Positions 1 to 6,128 of a stretch of 8,168 nt of DNA are shown piece by piece (the stretch's first letter is position 1; each line of letters begins with the position of its first letter). The position numbers were made by a program, and so were the translations under genes. The stretch is from Campylobacterota bacterium (GTDB taxonomy: Bacteria; Campylobacterota; Campylobacteria; Campylobacterales; Sulfurovaceae), in NCBI GenBank assembly GCA_011330645.1, contig DRQB01000020.1, positions 1 through 8,168 on the forward strand. Reading direction: 5' to 3'. A model generated the notes under the pieces. That model searched no databases, was not told the origin of the DNA, and worked only from the letters and a program-made list of their open reading frames with translations.

Positions 1-110
1 CCAAGGTTCTCCAAGAGTTCTGCTGAGACAAATTCTATCTCTCTTTTTATCTTAGCTGACTCACCAAAGTAAAGTTTAGACCCCGAAGGGATTTCGTGTT
101 CATAGACCAT
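1..110 (-). CDS. hisZ: Probable HisZ, ATP phosphoribosyltransferase regulatory subunit (5' part only)
   Basis: Only the first 36 codons are present; the rest lies beyond the left edge. The start ATG (108-110) overlaps the aminotransferase stop by one base (TAATG), so the two are probably translationally coupled. The protein begins MVYEHEIPSGSKLYFGESAK and continues with a lysine/arginine/glutamate-rich helix. From memory this N-terminus, with EHEIP..S.LYFG.SAK.KR.IE, matches the class II tRNA-synthetase-like protein annotated as HisZ in Campylobacterota. HisZ is a catalytically inactive HisRS paralogue that forms the complex with short-form HisG for the first step of histidine synthesis in the cytoplasm. 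The family motifs 1-3 lie outside the window, so the call rests on the N-terminus alone. An alternative is another HisRS-like protein. Confidence 0.6.
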   Translation of the reverse strand, partial: MVYEHEIPSGSKLYFGESAKIKREIEFVSAELLENL

Positions 111-1237
111 TATTTCTCTTCTTTTTTCAAAACTGATTTAAAATACTCTTCGTGAAATACGCGTGACGCTGTTCCATCAAAGTCTCTACGTCCAAGCTTA
201 GCAAGGGCTAGTTCCACAGCTGTTACTGCTGCTACCATCTCATAAGGCTCAATGAGACCCATCTGATTGATACGGAAAATTTTACCCTTTAGGTGATCTT
301 GTCCACCTGCCACATTGACACCAAACTCAGTTTTAAGCAGATCACGTATCTCTTTGGCATTCTCATCATCAATAGTTGTCATAGAACGTGCAGGTGATGC
401 AGGGTACGAATGTAGTCCTAAAGCTTCAAGTGCAAAACGTGTTGCTTTGGCACGGCGTGCTGTGTCACAGAACAATTTTCCTATACCACCATTTGCTTCT
501 ATCTCTTGGAGTACGGCACGTAATCCAATGATAAGTGTCGTAGCCGCTGTATAAGCTGTCGTATTTTGCTTTTGTTTTTTTATCTCAGATGCGAGGTTAA
601 GGTAGTACCCTTTCCCTGCACCTGTTTTTTCAATGGCTGCATTACTAAGTCCAAGTATCGCTAACCCTGGTGGTAACATCAATGCCTTTTGGCTTCCTGC
701 AATGAGACAATCAATGTTCTCAACGTCAATACGCTCCACACCCACAGCCGTAATCCCATCTGCGATAATCATAATGCTTGGATTAATAGCCTTCACTGCT
801 GCTGCTATCTCTTCCACTGGGTGACGAAGTCCACCAGCAGATTCTGAAATCTGAATAGCAATAGCATCTACTGAAGGGTTAGCCTTCACAGCTTCTACCA
901 CTTCTTCTACAGTAGCAGGGGTGTTCCATTCATGTTTTATCTCAACATTTTGAAGTCCATGTGCCAAAGCAATCTTCCCAAAACGCTCACCAAATTTTCC
1001 AGAGTTTACTGAAAGCAAGGTGTCATGACAAAGGTTCGTTACAGCAGCTTCCATCGCTCCTGTCCCTGTGCTTGCAAGCATGATGACTTCATCAGTAGCA
1101 AAAAGTTTAAAAAGAAGTTCTCTTGTCTCTTTGAAAATTGCTTCAAATTCTGGTGTTCTGTGGTGTAGTGTCGGTGTAGCCATTGCCAAACGTACAGACT
1201 CGGGTACTGGCGTAGGTCCTGGTGTAAAAAGTAACAT
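110..1237 (-). CDS. PLP-dependent class V aminotransferase, alanine/serine-glyoxylate type
   Basis: A 375-residue fold-type I PLP enzyme, the usual length for the alanine-glyoxylate / serine-glyoxylate (serine-pyruvate) aminotransferase group. The N-terminus MLLFTPGPTPVPESVR and the following HHRTPEFE are characteristic of the family. Other landmarks: the cofactor phosphate loop STGTGAMEA (about 56-64), Asp160 in ADGITAVG (pairs with the pyridine nitrogen), the Schiff-base Lys184 in GSQKALMLPPG, and Arg322 in FRINQMG, placed like the substrate-carboxylate arginine. The open frame extends eight codons upstream to an ATG at 1261, but I start at 1237: a GAGGA Shine-Dalgarno sits 5 nt before it, the family starts here, and the longer form begins close to the predicted transcript start. 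Cytoplasmic. The amino donor cannot be read from sequence; roles in glycine/serine or alanine metabolism are plausible. A TATAAT box lies upstream and probable hisZ is coupled downstream. Confidence 0.88.
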   Translation of the reverse strand: MLLFTPGPTPVPESVRLAMATPTLHHRTPEFEAIFKETRELLFKLFATDEVIMLASTGTGAMEAAVTNLCHDTLLSVNSGKFGERFGKIALAHGLQNVEIKHEWNTPATVEEVVEAVKANPSVDAIAIQISESAGGLRHPVEEIAAAVKAINPSIMIIADGITAVGVERIDVENIDCLIAGSQKALMLPPGLAILGLSNAAIEKTGAGKGYYLNLASEIKKQKQNTTAYTAATTLIIGLRAVLQEIEANGGIGKLFCDTARRAKATRFALEALGLHSYPASPARSMTTIDDENAKEIRDLLKTEFGVNVAGGQDHLKGKIFRINQMGLIEPYEMVAAVTAVELALAKLGRRDFDGTASRVFHEEYFKSVLKKEEK

Positions 1238-1240
1238 AAA

Positions 1241-1247
1241 AATCCTC
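1241..1247 (-). promoter_or_regulatory. Shine-Dalgarno that decides the aminotransferase start
   Basis: The minus strand reads GAGGATT here, with GAGGA 5 nt upstream of the ATG at 1235-1237. No purine-rich ribosome-binding site precedes the upstream tandem ATGs at 1261 and 1258, whose leader reads GCCGTCGTC. This supports the 375-residue protein over the 383-residue one. Confidence 0.75.
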
Positions 1248-1282
1248 GCAATCGCCATCATGACGACGGCGTAATTGGCAAG

Positions 1283-1288
1283 ATTATA
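1283..1288 (-). promoter_or_regulatory. Sigma-70 -10 box for the aminotransferase-hisZ pair
   Basis: A perfect TATAAT on the minus strand, in the 62-bp gap between ciaB and the aminotransferase. No recognisable TTGACA lies 16-18 bp upstream; Campylobacterota promoters commonly lack a conserved -35 box. Transcription would begin about 7 nt downstream, near 1276, giving a leader of roughly 40 nt. I see no intrinsic terminator after ciaB in this gap, so read-through from the rdgB operon is also possible. Confidence 0.6.
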
Positions 1289-1323
1289 TCGAAAAGTAGG
1301 TTAGTTTTTGGTGAAGAGAAGTC

Positions 1324-3159
1324 TTACAAACTCACTGTCTGCTGACCAATCTCCTTGTAGCGTGCATAATAATGCTCTACAAAAGATTTTATTTTTTCAT
1401 TTTTAGGCAAGTAGATACCCTCATTTTTCAGTGCATATTGAGACAAATATTCACTCGCATCTACTTTTTTGAGATACGTTTCGGCTAAGTTTTTATAGGC
1501 AGAGATATAGGCTTCTTTCATCGCATCGTACTTAGAATAGTCTATCTTTATCTCTCCATCATAAGTGATGATACCTGAGCCAAACAATATATCCAAGTGG
1601 ATAAGCCCTTCACAGTAATAAGGCAATACTTCACCCACTTCACGCCAAGCCATGAGTCCTACTGCACGTGACACCACATCATCAACTACATGATTTTTTA
1701 GTGCCTCTTTTTCATTATGGAAAAATGCCATAAGCCCACCAGAGGTAGCTTTGAACTCTTCTATGTTTTTAAACTGACCGGTACCATTCATCTTGGTTTC
1801 AGTATCTGAGTCTATCCATAAGATGTGTCCATACTCATGCCCGACTGTAGAGATATCGTAAAGCTCTTGCCAGAGTGCTGGGTTGGTGTCTATAAGCTCT
1901 CTTTGTGCTTTGACAAATGCTTCTCCCATAGTCTCAACCGAGAGTTTCATCACAGGCTTAGACTTTTTAGATTCCATCACAAAATCTGCATAAGCAAATA
2001 TTTTCTTACCAAGCTCAGCGGAGACCTGCTCATCATTAGGTACTACCTGTGCAGAAAAAAGCCCATTAAACTCTGCTGCATAGTAGAGTATAGGCTGACC
2101 AATGTAGAGTTGCGTCTCATCTACTTGTGTGAGGTTCTTAGCCATTGTTTTTTGGGCTTGGCTTCCGAACTGCTCTGCCATTTTAGAGGCAAAGTCTTTA
2201 ATGTTTTGTCTTGTAGGTGAACCCTCTTGCAACGCAGGGTTTACAATACGAAGATCCCACTCTAGGGCTACTGCTTTTCTATAGTGATCTTCATAATACT
2301 CTAATGGATGCCCTACTTGTAAAGGTGTCTTCACTGCCATCCACTTTCTGTCTACCTCTGCCCATTTACTTATGAGTTCATCAGGGTTTTTATGCCCAAA
2401 GGCTTCCCAAATAGCACCAAAATAGTCTAACCACTCTTGCTTTTGGTTAAAGACATCATCTTCATGTTGCCCCAGTAGAGCGATAAGTTGTTCCAGTGCA
2501 GTAGTCACACCTTCTACTTGCTCAGGAAATGCTTCTGCATATGCTACAGATTTATAGCCTGTGTCTTCTTTTTTAAGCACAGAATAACATCTGTCGCCCA
2601 CACAGCCACTTTCGTCTTTATCAAGCAGTGATTCACCCTGTAACATCTCAAATACTTTGGCATCGTCTCCATTAAAGAGTTCACTAAGTTCAAGATTGAC
2701 AGAGTGGATGATATGGTCCGTCCAATGACTCTGCCACTCGCTCAGACGAATACCTACAAAATGCACACCCAAAATAAGTGCACGGTAAAAAGGTGTTAAC
2801 AACTTATGCTCTTCCACCCACGCAATAAAACTTTCATGACGGGTAATGTGCATCGTACTTGCAAACCCATAAGCAAGCTCTTTTTTCATGGCTGTCTCTT
2901 TTTTAGAAGCACCACTCTTCTCTAACACTTGCTCCAACGCATCTTCACGCAAGTTTACTATACGCGTAAGTGCTGCCATCTCAGAGTCTTTGTCTCTAGG
3001 GATATCAAGCAGTTTTAAAAAAGCATCCACCACAGCATCTGCTCTGTCATGCGTCTTACTCTCATCAAGAAGTTCATAATACTTGTTCAAACTCCCCTGT
3101 CTATGTTGCAACTCATCATAGATGATTTGTAGGTCTTTCATAAATTGTTGTTTGTTCAT
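1324..3159 (-). CDS. ciaB: CiaB-family protein ("Campylobacter invasion antigen B"), putative zincin-type metallopeptidase
   Basis: A 611-residue protein matching the length of Campylobacter CiaB (about 610) and sharing long blocks with it as I remember it, including KTPLQVGHPLEYYEDH (277-292), YGxEFNGLFSAQVVPND-like text (359-376), DISTVGHEYGHILWID (435-450) and GLMAWREVGEVLPYYCEG (501-518). In C. jejuni CiaB is reported as a protein secreted through the flagellar apparatus that aids host-cell invasion. The sequence shows an HEXXH motif, His441-Glu-Tyr-Gly-His445, followed about 22 residues later by EEFKA (467-471). This is the ligand and catalytic layout of gluzincin zinc peptidases and recalls the M49 (DPP III) motif EECRA. 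No signal peptide or membrane segment is evident. The start overlaps the lipoprotein stop as ATGA, and the AGGAGA ribosome site (3172-3177) is about 12 nt away, rather far. It is the last gene of the rdgB operon. Family assignment is firm; peptidase activity is inference. Confidence 0.93.
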   Translation of the reverse strand: MNKQQFMKDLQIIYDELQHRQGSLNKYYELLDESKTHDRADAVVDAFLKLLDIPRDKDSEMAALTRIVNLREDALEQVLEKSGASKKETAMKKELAYGFASTMHITRHESFIAWVEEHKLLTPFYRALILGVHFVGIRLSEWQSHWTDHIIHSVNLELSELFNGDDAKVFEMLQGESLLDKDESGCVGDRCYSVLKKEDTGYKSVAYAEAFPEQVEGVTTALEQLIALLGQHEDDVFNQKQEWLDYFGAIWEAFGHKNPDELISKWAEVDRKWMAVKTPLQVGHPLEYYEDHYRKAVALEWDLRIVNPALQEGSPTRQNIKDFASKMAEQFGSQAQKTMAKNLTQVDETQLYIGQPILYYAAEFNGLFSAQVVPNDEQVSAELGKKIFAYADFVMESKKSKPVMKLSVETMGEAFVKAQRELIDTNPALWQELYDISTVGHEYGHILWIDSDTETKMNGTGQFKNIEEFKATSGGLMAFFHNEKEALKNHVVDDVVSRAVGLMAWREVGEVLPYYCEGLIHLDILFGSGIITYDGEIKIDYSKYDAMKEAYISAYKNLAETYLKKVDASEYLSQYALKNEGIYLPKNEKIKSFVEHYYARYKEIGQQTVSL

Positions 3160-3893
3160 TTTTTATTTTTATCTCCTAATTTATCTATACCACTTTTTAT
3201 TAAAACACCTGTACCTGCAACCAAAGCTACTGGTATAAGAACAGCAGCTACAATTGACAATCCTACAGTAGCTTCAATTGCTTTAGAAGTTTTACTTCGT
3301 GAAGGTTTAATATATGGTTTTCGGTCTATTATATCTATATTTATAACGTTATTGAATTTACTTTTCTGAACTTTTAATTTTTGAGTTGTAGGTATTCTAG
3401 TCAATCCAGAAAAACGAACTTCAACATAATCTTGATGTCCAAGGCAAGTTATAATTATACATTTTGTTTTCCATCGTTCAAAAACAATATCTCTATCATT
3501 TTCTAGTCTAATATTTTCTTTTAATCTTCCCATATCATTATTTTTTATTTTAGAAGCTAGTCTTGTATTAATACTTTTATTTTTTATTTTTTTTATTTGA
3601 AATCGTAATCGTGTATATGTAGATGTAATACCCCTATATTGTGTGTCTATAAAAGTTGGTTTTTTATCTAAATTCCACCCTTCAGATTCTTGTAATATTT
3701 TTATTAAACTTTGCATACGCTTATAATTTTCTTTATGAAATACAAAACTATACTTCTCACCTACTAAAATAAAATGTTTTTCCTTATTATCTTCTAATAA
3801 ATTTATAATTTTATCTTCTGAGATTTTCTTTACACTTGGGTGTGTACAACCAATTAAAAACAACAATACGCACATCATTAAAAATTTATGCAT
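3156..3893 (-). CDS. Unrecognised AT-rich lipoprotein with C-terminal hydrophobic segment
   Basis: A 245-residue protein of no family I can name with confidence. It begins with a short signal peptide ending in a lipobox, LIGC, so Cys16 should be lipidated and the protein anchored in the cell envelope. The body is lysine- and isoleucine-rich, with HFILVGEKYSFVF at 40-52 and a CX4C pair (Cys145, Cys150). A 28-32 residue hydrophobic stretch (about 207-236) lies near the C-terminus, followed by a charged tail. The lipobox, the VGExY(S)F-like segment, the CX4C pair and the C-terminal hydrophobic stretch loosely recall E. coli YidX-type lipoproteins; this is a weak comparison from memory. AAGG sits 7-8 nt before the ATG. 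The gene starts 9 bp after rdgB and overlaps ciaB by 4 bp. Its base composition is far more AT-rich than its neighbours (8 G+C in 60 bases at 3541-3600, against 25 in 60 at 1921-1980), suggesting acquisition. Reality as a gene is supported by the tight operon fit. Confidence 0.85.
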   Translation of the reverse strand: MHKFLMMCVLLFLIGCTHPSVKKISEDKIINLLEDNKEKHFILVGEKYSFVFHKENYKRMQSLIKILQESEGWNLDKKPTFIDTQYRGITSTYTRLRFQIKKIKNKSINTRLASKIKNNDMGRLKENIRLENDRDIVFERWKTKCIIITCLGHQDYVEVRFSGLTRIPTTQKLKVQKSKFNNVINIDIIDRKPYIKPSRSKTSKAIEATVGLSIVAAVLIPVALVAGTGVLIKSGIDKLGDKNKK

Positions 3894-3902
3894 CCATATA
3901 CC

Positions 3903-4493
3903 TTATTTATTTTTCAACATCCAAATAATAGGCTTCGCTAAAGCCAAAGCCTTCCCACGATGTGAAATCTCAGACTTCACATCCTCATCCAACTCACCCA
4001 AAGTCTTCTCATATCCAGAAGGAATAAACATCGGGTCATACCCAAATCCCTTCTCTCCTCTGGCTTCATCTATCACATCTCCATGCATCCAGCCATGCAC
4101 CACATACTCACCATACTTTGAGACTATAGCAATCGCCGCAGTATAATACGCTGGTGTAGATTTCAACCCTTTTTCTTTGACAGCATCTATAAGTTTATAT
4201 AGATTGTCTTTATCTGTCACACCCTCACCTGCATAACGTGCAGAGTAGATACCTGGTGCACCATTTAGCACAGGAAGAGAGATACCAGAATCATCAGAGA
4301 TTACCAAATACTCTTCTCCCAACTTCTCATAAATAGTACGTGCTTTAATGAGTGCATTCGCTGCAAAAGTATCACCATCTTCTACTATCTCAAACTCACC
4401 CAAAAGGTCTGAAAAAGGGACTACTTCATCTTGACACATCTGTTTAAATTCTCGCAATTTGCCTTTGTTACCTGTTGCCAATACCAGTTTCAT
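3903..4493 (-). CDS. rdgB: RdgB/HAM1 dITP/XTP pyrophosphatase
   Basis: A 196-residue protein of standard length for the RdgB/HAM1 (ITPase) family. It hydrolyses dITP, ITP and XTP to the monophosphate plus pyrophosphate, keeping deaminated purines out of DNA and RNA; cytoplasmic, Mg-dependent. Family motifs are all visible: LATGNKGKLREF at 5-16 (the S/TxNxxK nucleotide site), DDSG at 67-70 with Asp68 as the expected catalytic base, GAPGIYSARYAG at 78-89, GEKGFGYDPMF at 146-156, and the C-terminal SHRGKAL at 177-183. AAAGG lies about 10 nt before the start codon. It is the first gene of the operon rdgB - lipoprotein - ciaB and is transcribed divergently from the MFS transporter. Nothing is missing or unusual in the protein. 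Confidence 0.96.
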   Translation of the reverse strand: MKLVLATGNKGKLREFKQMCQDEVVPFSDLLGEFEIVEDGDTFAANALIKARTIYEKLGEEYLVISDDSGISLPVLNGAPGIYSARYAGEGVTDKDNLYKLIDAVKEKGLKSTPAYYTAAIAIVSKYGEYVVHGWMHGDVIDEARGEKGFGYDPMFIPSGYEKTLGELDEDVKSEISHRGKALALAKPIIWMLKNK

Positions 4494-4517
4494 ACGTGAT
4501 TAACCTTTGTTTTACTT

Positions 4518-4552
4518 AATAGGAATATAATTAACACAAATTTTATCCTATT
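4518..4552. promoter_or_regulatory. Divergent promoter region with flanking inverted repeat
   Basis: This is the core of the 71-bp gap between rdgB (minus) and the MFS gene (plus). On the plus strand a perfect TATAAT stands at 4526-4531, placing transcription start near 4538, about 27 nt before the MFS ATG. On the minus strand TATATT at 4529-4524 overlaps it and could serve rdgB; TAAAAT nearer 4546-4541 is another candidate. Both lie between the arms of a perfect 7-bp inverted repeat, AATAGGA (4518-4524) and TCCTATT (4546-4552), which could be operator half-sites. The right arm abuts the MFS ribosome site GGAG (4553-4556). The -10 box is a sequence observation; regulation through the repeat is inference. 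Confidence 0.5.
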
Positions 4553-4564
4553 GGAGATGTTAAG

Positions 4565-5896
4565 ATGATTAAACAGATTATGCCCTTAAGCCTTATTGTG
4601 GCTTTACGATTTTTTGGACTTTTTATTGTACTTCCTGTACTTTCCATCTATGCGCTAGATATGAAAGGTGCTACACCTTTCCTTGCAGGTCTTGTTGTAG
4701 GTGGCTATGCCCTTACACAAGCTGCTTTTCAAGTCCCTTTTGGGATGATGTCAGACAAGTTTGGACGTAAACAGGTTCTACTTTTTGGTCTACTTATCTT
4801 CATCGCAGGTTCAGTTATCGCTGCCATTTCAGATGACATTTATATGCTTCTTATCGGTCGTTTCTTGCAAGGAGCAGGAGCGATTGGTTCAGTTGTATCT
4901 GCGATGATTGCTGACCTTGTAAAAGAAGAAGAACGTGCCCACGCGATGGCTATCATGGGTGGGACGATTGCTATGAGTTTTGCTGCTGCGATGATTATTG
5001 CTCCTATTGTAGGTGGTCACTGGGGGATAGACAAACTCTTTTGGCTCACAGCCATACTCTCTGTGATGGCAATAGGTGTTTTGTTTACGGCTGTACCAAA
5101 ACCTCCACACATCGTACACACCTACTCTGAAGAGGAGTCTAAGTTCTTTGAAGTGTTTAAAGACAGAGCATTGACACGTATGTACATTACTTTCCTTTTT
5201 CATTCAAGCATTATGACAATGGCATTTTTCATCATCCCCGTGGTAATGACACATCCTATCACTGAAGGTGGCTTTGGTTGGGAGAAAGCAGAGCTTTGGA
5301 AAGTCTATTTCCCTGCGATGATATTTGGGTTCATCGCCATGGCTCCAGCAGCTATCTTTGGTGAAAAGTATGGCAAAGGTAAAGAGATATTTATGATCTC
5401 TGTTGCCGTCATTTTCCTAGGCTTCATCGCGATGGGTTTTGCAACGACACCATGGGTTTTCATCTTGGGAGTAGTGCTTTTCTTCATCGGCTTTAACATG
5501 TTCGAGCCACTCTTGCAAAGCTTTGTTGCCAAGTTTGCCAAAGTACACCAAAAAGGTGCAGCACTAGGTGTGGCAAATACCTTTGCCTACACAGGTATCT
5601 TCATCGGTGGACTACTTGCTGGTTGGATTATGCAACACTACGACAGAGCTACACTTGCCATCGTCGTTGCTGTTATCTCTGTACTCTGGTTTATCTGGGT
5701 AGCTACCATGCCTAGCCCAAACAACAGAGGAAATGTCTACCTACCACTGGACATCTTCGACCGTGACAAAGTACACGCACTCACAGAACATGATGCCATC
5801 GTAGAGTCTTACGTAAACGAAACAGAAAACATTGCTGTGGTTAAATATGATAAAGATTTGATAGATGAAGATGAAGTGAGAGGGATGTTGTCGTAG
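4565..5896 (+). CDS. MFS transporter with C-terminal YAM-like domain (YajR type)
   Basis: A 443-residue inner-membrane major facilitator with about twelve hydrophobic helices, the two six-helix halves separated by a cytoplasmic loop near 177-204 (KPPHIVHTYSEEES...). MFS motif A is clear between helices 2 and 3, GMMSDKFGRKQ (60-70), and RFLQGAGAIGS (99-109) in helix 4 matches the motif B region. After helix 12 the protein continues for about 60 hydrophilic residues (388-443) that read as a small beta-alpha-beta domain (VYLPLDIF, a helix, NIAVVKYD, a final helix DEDEVRGML). This resembles the ferredoxin-like YAM domain of E. coli YajR, whose overall length (about 454) is also similar. The substrate is unknown; the family includes drug and metabolite exporters. 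GGAG sits 8 nt before the ATG, and TATAAT lies upstream at 4526. The stop codon TAG falls inside the repeat beginning at 5893. Confidence 0.9.
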   Translation: MIKQIMPLSLIVALRFFGLFIVLPVLSIYALDMKGATPFLAGLVVGGYALTQAAFQVPFGMMSDKFGRKQVLLFGLLIFIAGSVIAAISDDIYMLLIGRFLQGAGAIGSVVSAMIADLVKEEERAHAMAIMGGTIAMSFAAAMIIAPIVGGHWGIDKLFWLTAILSVMAIGVLFTAVPKPPHIVHTYSEEESKFFEVFKDRALTRMYITFLFHSSIMTMAFFIIPVVMTHPITEGGFGWEKAELWKVYFPAMIFGFIAMAPAAIFGEKYGKGKEIFMISVAVIFLGFIAMGFATTPWVFILGVVLFFIGFNMFEPLLQSFVAKFAKVHQKGAALGVANTFAYTGIFIGGLLAGWIMQHYDRATLAIVVAVISVLWFIWVATMPSPNNRGNVYLPLDIFDRDKVHALTEHDAIVESYVNETENIAVVKYDKDLIDEDEVRGMLS

Positions 5897-6038
5897 GGTG
5901 TTGTACCCTCACAACACCAAAAATATATACATAAAAAACAACTTTACATTATCATTCAAATTCATGGGGTTGTCATGGGACAAGCATTAAAATACAGTGC
6001 AAGCGAAGCACTAAATGCTGAGTCGTACAACACCCTAC
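5893..6038. repeat. REP/BIME- or MITE-like palindromic element
   Basis: The element is bounded by a perfect 14-bp inverted repeat, GTAGGGTGTTGTAC (5893-5906) and its reverse complement GTACAACACCCTAC (6025-6038). The left end is itself a GTAG foot plus an 8-bp perfect hairpin (GGTGTTGT, loop ACCCTC, ACAACACC; 5897-5918). The GTAG-plus-hairpin form is the known signature of REP sequences mobilised by RAYT transposases. Further dyads lie inside: TTGTC/GACAA (5970-5983), then AGCATT...AATGCT (5983-6019) enclosing AGTGC/GCACT (5996-6012). The hairpin lacks a following T-run, so it is not a classical terminator, although it could protect the 3' end of the MFS mRNA. No transposase gene is present. 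The palindromes are directly visible; classification as mobile needs other copies in the genome. Confidence 0.6.
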
Positions 6039-6067
6039 CCCCTCACCATCTTCCCTAAAATTACGCC

Positions 6068-6106
6068 AAAAAAAAGCCCTGCATCTCAAAAGAGATACAG
6101 AGCTTT
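6068..6106 (-). terminator. Rho-independent terminator of the transketolase gene
   Basis: On the minus strand, 22 nt after the tkt stop codon, AAAGCTCTGTATCTC pairs with GAGATGCAGGGCTTT across a TTTT loop, a 15-bp stem with two G-T wobbles. The 3' arm runs into eight Ts, five of them beyond the stem. This is a textbook intrinsic terminator. In the plus direction the stem is followed only by TTTAAGATAT, so it would stop read-through from the converging MFS gene weakly at best. Confidence 0.93.
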
Positions 6107-6128
6107 AAGATATAAACTGAAATAACTA

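Noticed and set aside
1262..1323. Possible terminator between ciaB and the aminotransferase gene
   Set aside because: No G+C-rich stem followed by a T-run is present on the minus strand; only the TATAAT box stands out.
1825..2220. 131-codon plus-strand open frame opposite ciaB
   Set aside because: It is antisense to one of the most conserved parts of ciaB, has no ribosome site I can see, and its composition follows from the opposite strand. A shadow frame.
4889..5203. 104-codon minus-strand open frame opposite the MFS gene
   Set aside because: Rich in Cys, His and Arg with no coherent domain, and antisense to clear membrane helices; a shadow frame.
5897..5918. Hairpin after the MFS gene as an intrinsic terminator
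   Set aside because: The stem is perfect but the following sequence is AAAAATATATAC on the plus strand, with no T-run. I treat it as part of the repeat.
5975..6058. A 27-codon plus-strand frame (MGQALKYSASEALNAESYNT...) preceded by GGGG at 5 nt
   Set aside because: It lies almost wholly inside the palindromic element, its codons are dictated by the inverted-repeat arms, and the product matches nothing I recognise. More likely accidental than a gene.
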